This document shows, piece after piece, positions 1-7,762 of a stretch of 64,000 nucleotides of DNA. Every line of letters starts with the position of its first letter. The first letter of the stretch is position 1. Below the pieces are notes generated by a model that saw only the letters and a list, made by a program, of their open reading frames with translations, was not told where the DNA came from and ran no database searches. Source of the DNA: Streptomyces sp. NBC_01232 (lineage in GTDB: Bacteria > Actinomycetota > Actinomycetes > Streptomycetales > Streptomycetaceae); the NCBI RefSeq assembly GCF_035989885.1, contig NZ_CP108518.1:2980501-3044500 (forward strand), in the 5' to 3' direction. The position numbers were made by a program, and so were the translations under genes.

Positions 1-1
1 T

Positions 2-151
2 CGAGTACTGCCGGGACTTGGTGGAGAAGTGGCCGCGGAAGCCGAGCATGTGCGACCAGGCGGCAAGGCGGCGGTCCGGGTAGAGCGTGTCCAGGTCGAG
101 GCAGGCCCACCCGTGCTGCCCGGCGGCCTCGGCAAGGTCGTGCAGGTCCCG
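2..151 (-). pseudogene. Replication initiator (RepSA-type) fragment, truncated
   Basis: Read on the minus strand from 151 down to 2, the sequence encodes about 50 residues that include WACLDLDTLYPDRRLAAW followed by SHMLGFRGHFSTKSRQYS. The second stretch is the hallmark segment of the Streptomyces rolling-circle replication initiators of the pSAM2/RepSA type, usually written HMLGFRGHFSTKSRRYS. The frame stays open to the window edge, so the gene may continue to the left. On the 5' side no normal Rep N-terminus can be read: the homology stops about 40 bp before the AraC-type gene stop codon. I read it as a 5'-truncated rep gene of an integrated plasmid. What is not visible is whether the C-terminus is intact. 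Confidence 0.72.
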
Positions 152-191
152 CCGCGCTGTGCGAGATCGCCTACGAGATCCCTGTCGGCTG

Positions 192-1187
192 CTAGGCCGC
201 CGCCCCGGCCAGGCCTTCGGCCCGGGCCTGCCCGCGGAAGGCCGCGGGCGGCAGGCCGTAGGCCTCGCGGAACGCCCGGCTGAACGCGGACGCGTGCCGG
301 AAGCCCCGCCGGGCGCCGATGACGTGCACGGGAACCCCCTGGTGCAGCGGGTCCGCCAGGTCCTGGCGTGCCCGCGCGAGCCGCTGGCCCTGAAGGAAGG
401 CCGCGACCGTCGCCCCGTCCCCCTCCTGCTGGAACACCCGGTGGAGATAGCTGACGGAGATGTGGTGGGCGGCGGCGATCGCGGGGACGTCCAGCAGCGG
501 ATCGTCGGCGTTGTCCCGGATGAAGGCCATCACGCGGAGCGCCAAGGCGCGCCGGTGCGTCTCAGGGGTCAAGGACCGGTCCTCTTCGAGGACGCCGGCG
601 AAGAGCGAGGCGATGAGATCGGCCAGTACTCCGCTCAGGCGCGGGCCCTCGGCCGGCCGGTAGGACCGGCTGTCCTTGGTCACCTGGTCGAGGAAGGTGG
701 CCAGCAGGGCCCCCATTCCCTCGCGGGCCGAGATGCGCTTGCCGATGACCCGGCCGGCGGTCTGCGGGGGCAGTGGCAGCAGCGCCTTGGGCACCTCGAC
801 CCCGATGATCTCGACGGAATGCGGGCCGGAACTGATGTCGAACGGCCGTGACGTGTCACTGGTGTGGATGTCGAACACACCGTGTACCACGGTGTCCTTG
901 CCCAGGGTGACCGCTCCCGCCCCGCGCTTGATCAGCGAGAGGTGGAAGTGCTCGGGGTCCGACCTCGCTATCAGCTTCGGTGTGCGCCGGAAAGTCAGGG
1001 GACGGCATTCCATCGGATAGACCGTGATCCCGCCGAGCGAGATGACGCGCTGGTTCACCCAGAAGTCGGCGGCGTACTCACTGTGCATCTCCATGGGCGC
1101 ATGCGTCTGCGACATCAGGGCCCGCCAGCTCTCGAAACGGTCGGCGGGCGCTAGTTCCGCGCTGCGGAAGGTTGTCTCGGGCAGCAT
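192..1187 (-). CDS. AraC-family transcriptional regulator
   Basis: A 331-residue protein if translation starts at the ATG at 1187 (MLPETTFRSAEL). A 28-residue upstream extension to 1271 is open but Arg/Cys-rich and unlike a regulator N-terminus. The N-terminal two thirds resemble the AraC-binding-like sensor domain (FESWRALMSQTHAPMEM, then a beta-rich region). The last about 100 residues form the double helix-turn-helix of the family (HISVSYLHRVFQQEG, then GFRHASAFSRAFREAYGLPP). It probably binds an unknown small ligand and regulates a nearby operon. No catabolic target gene is adjacent. Its stop lies about 40 bp from the Rep fragment, so it sits inside or at the edge of the degraded integrative element and may have arrived with it. 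Confidence 0.85.
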   Translation of the reverse strand: MLPETTFRSAELAPADRFESWRALMSQTHAPMEMHSEYAADFWVNQRVISLGGITVYPMECRPLTFRRTPKLIARSDPEHFHLSLIKRGAGAVTLGKDTVVHGVFDIHTSDTSRPFDISSGPHSVEIIGVEVPKALLPLPPQTAGRVIGKRISAREGMGALLATFLDQVTKDSRSYRPAEGPRLSGVLADLIASLFAGVLEEDRSLTPETHRRALALRVMAFIRDNADDPLLDVPAIAAAHHISVSYLHRVFQQEGDGATVAAFLQGQRLARARQDLADPLHQGVPVHVIGARRGFRHASAFSRAFREAYGLPPAAFRGQARAEGLAGAAA

Positions 1188-1759
1188 GATCACGGGTTTA
1201 CACCGGCCGTGGCAGCCCGCGCAACAAGGGCCGCGGCCCCGGGCGCGGGCGACGGGGCGACTCTCCGTCAAGACACTGTGTACGCCAGGCCAATGCGCGG
1301 TGCTCCGGGGCTTGGCAGAGTGGGCGCCGGAGGGTCGGTGAGGGGATGGGAAACCGAAGCCCCCGCCGACGACCGGATACCTCTCGCGGTCCCGGCACTG
1401 AGCTGACGCCGCCCGAGGACGGGGGTTTCGGGCGACGTCAGCTCAGTGCCGGGACCAGCCTCGCCACCGCCGACGAGGGCCGCCGGAGCAGCCCTGGATG
1501 CCGTGTCGTCACCGGCCAGTAGCCGCATCAACTCATGTCGCTCCATAGCCCCTCCCTGGCTGGCATCCTGCGATGCGGCAGCGATGTGCCGCAACCGCGT
1601 ATGCCGCTCGCCGCCGCTGCCCCCAAGCCCCGACAGGCCGTGTCCCCCACGTGCCCGAGCGGGCGGGCGTTGGTGGGGAGCCTCGGGGAATGCCGGGGAG
1701 GCGGGCGGGGGCGTGCAGGTCAGGGGCTTGGCCGGTCATGGGGTGGCCGGGTACGCGAT
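1188..1759. other. Gene-poor interval of the degraded element
   Basis: Apart from the long hairpin I see no convincing complete gene here. On the minus strand an ATG at 1546 has a good ribosome-binding site (GGAGGGG, 5 nt upstream) and begins MERHELMRLLAGDDTASRAA. After about 38 codons the frame runs into the long hairpin and loses any protein-like character before its stop at 1268. It may be the remnant of a small plasmid gene cut off by rearrangement. Plus-strand open frames here have arginine/proline-rich compositions typical of GC-rich shadow frames. Confidence 0.4.
1388..1456. repeat. Very long near-perfect hairpin (28-bp stem)
   Basis: The 21-bp arms 1388-1408 and 1436-1456 are exact inverted repeats. 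After one mismatch (1409 against 1435) the pairing resumes for 7 bp (1410-1416 with 1428-1434), leaving an 11-nt loop. It lies in a gene-poor stretch between the AraC-type gene and the tRNA-Gly scar. No oligo-T tract follows either arm. It could be a bidirectional terminator, or a single-strand origin or transfer locus of the former plasmid; its stem is longer than the intergenic terminators elsewhere in this window. Confidence 0.8.
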
Positions 1760-1801
1760 CTTCCAAACTAGCTACGCGGGTTCGATTCCCGTCACCCGCT
1801 C
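1760..1801 (+). other. 3' half of tRNA-Gly(UCC), att-site-like scar
   Basis: The sequence contains a tRNA anticodon loop (CTTCCAA, anticodon TCC), the variable region, a T-arm (GCGGG-TTCGATT-CCCGT) and the 3' acceptor strand CACCCGC with discriminator T. The 5' half of the tRNA is missing: bases before 1760 do not pair with the anticodon stem. This is the classical product of site-specific integration of an element into a tRNA 3' end. With the Rep fragment to its left, it supports an actinobacterial integrative and conjugative element whose other end, with the intact tRNA, lies left of the window. It is not a functional tRNA gene. Confidence 0.8.
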
Positions 1802-1809
1802 AGAAGTAC

Positions 1810-1850
1810 GAAGGGCCAGGTCAGAGGACGTTTCTTCGACCTGGCCCTTC
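1810..1850. terminator. Hairpin downstream of the tRNA-Gly 3' half
   Basis: A 13-bp perfect inverted repeat (GAAGGGCCAGGTC at 1810-1822 with its complement at 1838-1850) begins about 9 bp after the tRNA end. It looks like the original tRNA terminator, suggesting that the sequence right of 1760 is the displaced chromosomal side of the insertion. Confidence 0.7.
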
Positions 1851-2125
1851 GTCGTTGCCGGGGCTGTGATCAGCTCCCAGCTCAACGCGCCGTCAACTCC
1901 CGTATGCCGAAGATCACGGAAGTGCAGCCCCTTGTCCCGGCCTGCCCGTTGCTCATCTCGGTGACGGCGCGGCTGACCCCTACGGCCCGGTGTTCCAGGT
2001 CTTCTCCAACGTCCCCTCGAGCACGAGCGTGGCGATCCGTACTCTGTGCCGACTTATGGCCGGGAGCAGGACGGCGAGCCGGTAGAAGCGGCGCCGTGGC
2101 AGCCGTGAGCGCGGCCCATACGGCG
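1851..2125. other. Intergenic, no supported gene
   Basis: Together with the hairpins on either side, this forms a stretch of nearly 390 bp (1802-2190) without a gene. Open frames on both strands are short and have no ribosome-binding site or recognisable domain. Confidence 0.5.
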
Positions 2126-2168
2126 AAGGGGCGTCGCCCACGTGATGTCCACGCAGGCGACGCCCCTT
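2126..2168. terminator. Terminator hairpin of the lipoprotein gene
   Basis: A 13-bp perfect inverted repeat (AAGGGGCGTCGCC at 2126-2138, complement at 2156-2168) with a 17-nt loop lies 22 bp beyond the stop codon of the minus-strand lipoprotein gene. Confidence 0.7.
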
Positions 2169-2190
2169 GCAGGGACGCGTCCGGATCAGC

Positions 2191-2724
2191 TCACCGTACG
2201 GTCTTCGAACCGAGTTCGCCGGGCTTCTTCGGCACCCACGGGTGCACGGCGGTGGCCTCCTCGGGGGCGGACTCGTCCATGGTCACGCGCCAGACATCCT
2301 TGCCGTCCACGCTGATGGCCCGAACCTGGATCTGCTTGATCTGGCCGGTGTCGTGTAGATAGAGCACGACCTCCTGCCGGACCGAGCCCTCGTCGTAGAA
2401 CTCCGCGGTCACCTTGCCCCGGGCTCCCTTGCCGAATGCCGCGATCCAATTCTCGGCAGTCTTCTCAGGAACGCCCTTGTCCTCCTTGTCGGCCACCAGC
2501 GACGCCAGCTCGCCCACCTTGCCGTCCGCGATGCGCCACACCACCTGCTGGGTGATGCCCAAGGATCCCGTGGACGGATATCCGACCACGGCGAGCGGCG
2601 GGTGGCTGCCGTAGTCACCGGCGTACGCCACGTCTTCGGCATCGTAGGCCGAGGAGCAGGCGGTCAGCATGCCGACGGTCAGCGCGGAGACGGCCACCGC
2701 CCGCAAGGCCGGACCCGACCTCAT
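2191..2724 (-). CDS. Putative lipoprotein of unknown function
   Basis: A 177-residue protein with a Sec-type signal peptide ending in a lipobox (MLTACSS, Cys at about residue 23), so it is predicted to be anchored on the outer face of the membrane. The mature part has no domain I recognise; it is polar and ends with VPKKPGELGSKTVR. Its ATG overlaps the TGA stop of the upstream amidase-like pseudogene (ATGA at 2721-2724), indicating that the two were translationally coupled. The gene itself looks intact although its partner is broken. The pairing suggests a cell-surface role linked to the lost amidase-like protein, but this is inference. Confidence 0.75.
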   Translation of the reverse strand: MRSGPALRAVAVSALTVGMLTACSSAYDAEDVAYAGDYGSHPPLAVVGYPSTGSLGITQQVVWRIADGKVGELASLVADKEDKGVPEKTAENWIAAFGKGARGKVTAEFYDEGSVRQEVVLYLHDTGQIKQIQVRAISVDGKDVWRVTMDESAPEEATAVHPWVPKKPGELGSKTVR

Positions 2725-3850
2725 CGAGACCTCGGCCTGAGCGCGCTGACCCCGACGATCGGGTTGGGGCCGGTCCTGTTCCGGGCCATGATCGCCTGAA
2801 GCGTGTCGTGGGGGTTGTAGCCGTGCTGGGCGACACTGACGACGCCTTGGTTATTGCCGGTCACGACCGCCGCATGGTTGTGCACACCGTTGTCCTTCTT
2901 CCATTCGAAGAACAGGATGTCTCCGGGGCGGAGATTGTACGCACGGTTGACGTATCCGGGCTGGCGGTAGTTGAACATGTGCGTGAACAGATTCTGAGCC
3001 GCTGACCAGGTGTGGCTGAACCGTTGACGTAGGAGGCCGTGAGAGCGCCGGACGCGGAGGGGTCCGACACAGGGAACCCGTCCTCGCCCAAGAGGATGCT
3101 CTCTGCGCCATCGGTGGGCACGCCCGTGATGTCGGCCGGCGTAGCGCCACCTGGGTTCCCGCCGCAGCCGTGGCGGACAGTTTCTGCCCCGCCTCGCTGT
3201 CATCGGATTCGCTCTCGAGCTTCACGGTCCCGCCCGAGACCGTGAATACGAACCGCTTGGCCCGCCGGTCCTCCGACACCTCGTCGACGCCGTTGACCCG
3301 CAGGGTCATCGTCTGGATGACAGTGGTTCGTACCAGCACGCGGTCGGCCCCACCATTGGCGATCATGGTGTCCGTCAGGGCCGAGGAGGCACCCACGTAT
3401 GCCTGGTTCTGCGTCCCCAGCGCCACGAGCCCCCCGATGAGGGAGGCTTCCTGCACGTCGAGGACCGCACCGAAGACCGCACCGTGCGGAGACTCGGCCG
3501 CCGCCTCGGCGGCGGTGGCCCTGACACCCTTGGTGACCTTGTTGCGGGCGCTCAAGTAAGCCTGGACATAGTCCTTGTACGGCGTGGTTCCGCCGAGCAC
3601 GGAAGCACCCTGAGCCAGTGCGGAGCGGGACACCGGGCCGACGCCAACGGCGTTCTTCGCCGTCACCGAGACCCGCCGCGGGAACCATGCGACGATCGCC
3701 CGGCCGTCGGCTCGGACTCCGTCCGGTCCGGCGGGTGTGCTGAGGCGACCACGCCGAGGGACGGGGAGGGCCGACGCGGTACGGAGGGGCAGGACCGGTG
3801 ATATGACGGCGGGTGCCCGGCCGGTCCGCGCAGGACGCACCACGCCGCCG
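2721..3850 (-). pseudogene. Secreted protein with C-terminal amidase domain, frameshifted
   Basis: Protein-like sequence moves through three reading frames on the minus strand. From about 3750 to 3150 one frame encodes VSVTAKNAVGVGPVSRSALA through KLSATAAAGTQ. From about 3150 to 3030 a second frame encodes ATPADITGVPTDGAESILLG. From about 3030 to 2721 a third frame encodes HTWSAAQNLFTHMFNYRQPG, LRPGDILFFEWKKDNGVHNH and AAVVTG, typical of the second half of amidase_6 domains. The expected catalytic Cys motif (DCTNFVSQ-like) between the last two segments is absent, suggesting an internal deletion as well as two frameshifts. The 5' end is not defined; I see no good start codon upstream. Sequencing error could explain single frameshifts but not the missing Cys segment. 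Confidence 0.7.
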
Positions 3851-3875
3851 GGGGTGGCGCCCGGGGCCTCGGGGG

Positions 3876-4070
3876 TCAGAGCTTGATGTTCGCGATCATC
3901 GTCGCCAGTGAGTTCAGGAAACGGTTCACGTCGTCCGCGATCGAGCTCGACGCGAGGAAGAACCCGAAGAGCGCCGCGACGATGGCGGGACCCGTCTTGA
4001 TGTGGTTGCCGCGGATCAGCACCACCAGAATGACCGCCAACAGAACCACCACTGACAGCGAAATGGCCAC
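3876..4070 (-). CDS. Small two-helix membrane protein
   Basis: A 64-residue protein starting at a GTG (4070) with GAAGGTG about 10 nt upstream. It begins with a strongly hydrophobic helix (ISLSVVVLLAVILVVLI), has a short basic loop (RGNHIKTG), then a second hydrophobic stretch (PAIVAALFGFFLASSSIA) and an amphipathic tail (DDVNRFLNSLATMIANIKL). It looks like a genuine small inner-membrane protein rather than a shadow frame. It is transcribed towards the amidase pseudogene, within the accessory region. Function unknown. Confidence 0.75.
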   Translation of the reverse strand: MAISLSVVVLLAVILVVLIRGNHIKTGPAIVAALFGFFLASSSIADDVNRFLNSLATMIANIKL

Positions 4071-4247
4071 TACTGATCACACCTTCGGTCGTCCCCTGGT
4101 CGGCCCGGGGGGTACGGCCAGGCACACCCCCACATGGACCATCCTCCCACCAACGGGCCCCGGCTATACGCCCCGTGACGAACAGCCCTGGTTCCGTTTC
4201 CGCCAAGCCTCATGTGCGACAGGAATATTTCGGGCGCGAGGCGCAGG

Positions 4248-4703
4248 TCACGGGGTGGTGAGGCCGAGGAGGGAACGGATATTCGCATACTTTGCGGACA
4301 GCCGCTCGCGCGTGGGGTCGTCCAGTACGGACAGGCGTACGGGGTCCGCGTTGTGCGCGATGTCCGCCTCCTTGACCAGCAGGGCGCCCGGGGTGGCCAG
4401 GATGCGGGCCGCGTACTGCTCGACCGGTTCGCCGGGGCGCTTGGTGACCGCGAGGACGATGTCCTTCACCGTCTGCGGGAGAGCCGCCGCATCCAGCCAG
4501 GTGAGGCTGAGGGCCTCGTCCTCGATGGAGTCGTGCAGCCAGGCCGCCGCCTGCTGTTCGGCGCTGCCGCCGCGCAGCCGGACGCCCTCGGCCACCGCCG
4601 CGAGGTGTTCGGCATACGGCCGGCCGGCCTTGTCGGTCTGGCCCTCGTGCGCGCTGCGCGCCAGGGACTCGACCTCGATGAGGGTCAGGGGGCTGTTCGT
4701 CAT
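4248..4703 (-). CDS. Small HD-domain phosphohydrolase (RelA/SpoT hydrolase-like)
   Basis: A 151-residue protein made of a single HD domain. Visible metal-binding motifs are HEGQTDKAGRPYAEH near residue 15-30, the HD pair in AAWLHDSIEDEAL, and EADIAHNADPVR further on. This is the pattern of the hydrolase domain of RelA/SpoT and of small stand-alone hydrolases (SAH/Mesh1-like). No synthetase or TGS domain is present. It may hydrolyse (p)ppGpp or another phosphorylated nucleotide. Its ATG overlaps the stop of the upstream PLP enzyme (ATGA at 4700-4703), so the two are co-translated. The substrate cannot be told from sequence. Confidence 0.8.
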   Translation of the reverse strand: MTNSPLTLIEVESLARSAHEGQTDKAGRPYAEHLAAVAEGVRLRGGSAEQQAAAWLHDSIEDEALSLTWLDAAALPQTVKDIVLAVTKRPGEPVEQYAARILATPGALLVKEADIAHNADPVRLSVLDDPTRERLSAKYANIRSLLGLTTP

Positions 4704-6100
4704 GCGATCTCCCTTGCCGCTGCGCCGAGTGCCTCCGCTGCCCGGCGCACATCGTCGTGTGTGGTGCGCCAGTTGGAGAACGCGGCACGCAGGCCTGCGG
4801 TTCCCTCGTAGACGGTCGGAGTGACGAACACCTCGGCGCCGGCGGCTTCGCGCAGCGCGGTCAGCCGGTCCGGGGTGGGGGCCTCTGCGAGGGTGAAGCA
4901 GACGACGTTGAGGCGGACCGGTGCGAGGAGGGTGAAGGCGGGGTCCGCCTCCAGGGCGGCGCCCAGGGCGCGGGCGCAGGCGATGTCGCGTTCGACGATC
5001 TCCCGGTGGCCCTCGCGGCCGTACGCGCGGAGCGTGAACCAGGCGGCGAGGGCGCGCAGCCGGTGGGAGTTCTCCGGGGTGAGGTGGACGAGGTCGGGGT
5101 GGTCGCCGAGGGGGCCGAGGTAGGCGGCGGAGTTCTGGAAGACGCGGGCCTGCAGGTCCCGGCGGCGGGTGAACTGGACGGCGCTGTCGTAGGGGACGTT
5201 GAGCCATTTGTGCAGGTCGACGCAGAGGGAGTCGGAGGCGTCGAGGCCGTCGGCGAGGTGTGCGTGTTCCGGCGCCAGGGCAGCGAAGGCGCCGAACGCG
5301 GCGTCGGTGTGCAGCCAGAAGTCGTGGCGCTCGCGGAGGGCGGCGACGGCCCGGAGGTCGTCGAAGTCGACGGTGTTGACGGTGCCCGCATTGGCGACGA
5401 CCACGGCCGGTCCGGGCGTGTCGGCGAGCGCCCTGTCCAGGGCGGCGGGGTCGACGGCCTCGCGGCCGGGGAGGGCGGGGACGCGGACCAGGGAGTTGCG
5501 GCCGAGGCCGAGGACGGAGAGGGCCTTGGCGATCGAGGAGTGGGGGGCGCCGGAGAGCACGCGGACCGGACCGAGGGCCGCGGCGCCGTCGTCGGCCGGG
5601 GAGACGCCGAGGCGTTCGCCGAGCCATTCGCGGGCGATGGCGAGGCCGGTGGTGTTGGACATGGTGGCGCCGCTGACGAAGGTGCCGGTGTGGGCGGGCG
5701 AGAGGTGGAAGAGCTCGCGGAGCCAGCCGACCGTCTCGCGTTCGAGGTCCTGGCCGACGCCGTCGAGGGCGGAGTTGGAGTTCTGGTCGTGGGCGGCGGT
5801 GAGCCAGTCCCCCACGAGGGCGGCCGGGGTGGCGCCCCCCGTGACGAAGCCGAGGTAGCGCGGGCCCGCGGAGGCCGACAGCCGCGGCTCCCAGCGGTCG
5901 CGGAAGTCGGCGAGGGCGGCTTCCGTACCCCTGGCGTGCTCCGGGAGGCCTTCCGGGAGGGGCTGCGGGGAGTGCGGCTCTCCGGTGGACGCTACGACGG
6001 GACGCGCGTCCAGGGTGGCGAGCGCGTCGGCGGCGGCTGCGCGGGTGGCGTCGAGGAGTTCGGGGAGCCGGGCGAGGTCGGCGGCGAGCGTGCGGTCCAT
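4700..6100 (-). CDS. Pyridoxal-dependent decarboxylase-family protein
   Basis: A 466-residue group II decarboxylase/aminotransferase-fold enzyme. The start chosen is MDRTLAADLARL at 6100; a 14-residue extension to 6142 is possible. The PLP-binding lysine is in DLHKWLNVPYD, preceded by HTDAAFG (the Asp that contacts the pyridine nitrogen) and VANAGTVNTVDFDDL. The substrate-side motif YLGFVTGGATPAALVGDWL near residue 95 is also typical. Relatives include aromatic-amino-acid, glutamate and diaminobutyrate decarboxylases, and this branch is often annotated only as an aspartate decarboxylase-like or aminotransferase class V protein. It is followed with a 4-nt overlap by the HD protein. Confidence 0.85.
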   Translation of the reverse strand: MDRTLAADLARLPELLDATRAAAADALATLDARPVVASTGEPHSPQPLPEGLPEHARGTEAALADFRDRWEPRLSASAGPRYLGFVTGGATPAALVGDWLTAAHDQNSNSALDGVGQDLERETVGWLRELFHLSPAHTGTFVSGATMSNTTGLAIAREWLGERLGVSPADDGAAALGPVRVLSGAPHSSIAKALSVLGLGRNSLVRVPALPGREAVDPAALDRALADTPGPAVVVANAGTVNTVDFDDLRAVAALRERHDFWLHTDAAFGAFAALAPEHAHLADGLDASDSLCVDLHKWLNVPYDSAVQFTRRRDLQARVFQNSAAYLGPLGDHPDLVHLTPENSHRLRALAAWFTLRAYGREGHREIVERDIACARALGAALEADPAFTLLAPVRLNVVCFTLAEAPTPDRLTALREAAGAEVFVTPTVYEGTAGLRAAFSNWRTTHDDVRRAAEALGAAAREIA

Positions 6101-6182
6101 GGGGGCACGGTAAGCGCGGCCGGGGCCGAGGGGGCGGTCCAATCCGCGGGGAGTGGCCCGCGTGCCGTCGTAGGCTCATCGG

Positions 6183-6824
6183 ATGATCACGGAGCAGTGG
6201 GGCGCGCGGTGGACACGGGGCCTGGCCGGTGGCGTGATCGCCGTGGCGGCCGTGACAGCGGTGGCGGGGTGCGACGCGCCGCCTCCGCCGGAGCCGGCCC
6301 CGAGGCCGACGGCGGCGGCGGCCCGGGCGGACCGGCCGACGCAGCCCACGCAGCCCACGCAGCCCACGCAGCCCACGGCTGAGCCGTGCCCGGACGGCGG
6401 GGTCAGGCTCGTCGAAATGGACGGGAACGCGGCGATGGGGCTGCGCGTGGCGGACTTCCGGCTGGTCAACTGCGGTGCGCAGCCGTACGTCCTGGAGGGC
6501 TACCCGCAGCTGTCGCTGCGCGACGACCGCAACGGCCCGGTGGAGGTCGCGGTGGAGCACGGGACGGAGGGGATCACCACGGGAGTGCCGGACATCGAGG
6601 AGGTGCCGGGGCAGGTGACGCTGGCCCCGGGGCAGGCGGCCTCGTTCGTGATCGTGTGGCGCAATCTCGTCACCGACTCGTCGGTGCCGGCCACCACGGC
6701 GCGGAGCGTGGAGGTCGAGCCGCGGCCCGGCGCGCCCCGGCTGTCGCTGCGCCTCTCCGCGCCGGTGGACCTCGGGAACACCGGGAAGCTGGGGCTCGGG
6801 CCGTGGCGGCCGGTGGTCCGCTGA
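6183..6824 (+). CDS. DUF4232-type secreted lipoprotein
   Basis: A 213-residue protein with a signal peptide and lipobox (TAVAGCDA, Cys near residue 30), a proline-rich linker, and a C-terminal beta domain of the DUF4232 kind. Typical segments are LRVADFRLVNCGAQPYVLEG, YPQLSLRDDRNGPV and LAPGQAASFVIVWRNL. The linker contains four direct TQP repeats encoded by a 9-bp tandem repeat (about 6340-6375). DUF4232 proteins are common in Streptomyces and are extracytoplasmic, with no established activity. Its stop is 3 bp from the convergent ABC ATPase gene. Confidence 0.8.
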   Translation: MITEQWGARWTRGLAGGVIAVAAVTAVAGCDAPPPPEPAPRPTAAAARADRPTQPTQPTQPTQPTAEPCPDGGVRLVEMDGNAAMGLRVADFRLVNCGAQPYVLEGYPQLSLRDDRNGPVEVAVEHGTEGITTGVPDIEEVPGQVTLAPGQAASFVIVWRNLVTDSSVPATTARSVEVEPRPGAPRLSLRLSAPVDLGNTGKLGLGPWRPVVR

Positions 6825-6827
6825 GGC

Positions 6828-7646
<819 letters not shown>

Positions 7647-7730
7647 GGTGTGCCGCCTCTCGCCGCCGCCTTGACCGTGCCTGTGACGCTACGGATCACG
7701 GCGGGCCGGCGGCCATGACGCCGCCCGGCG

Positions 7731-7762
7731 GACCGGGGGTGGGGCCAGCCCCACCCCCGGTC
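7731..7762. terminator. Terminator hairpin of the SpoIIE-type phosphatase gene
   Basis: Perfect 14-bp inverted repeat (GACCGGGGGTGGGG at 7731-7744, complement at 7749-7762) with a 4-nt loop. It abuts the stop codon of the minus-strand phosphatase gene. Confidence 0.7.

Noticed and set aside
1760..1801. A complete tRNA-Gly gene
   Set aside because: The 5' half is missing; bases upstream of the anticodon loop do not form the anticodon, D or acceptor stems.
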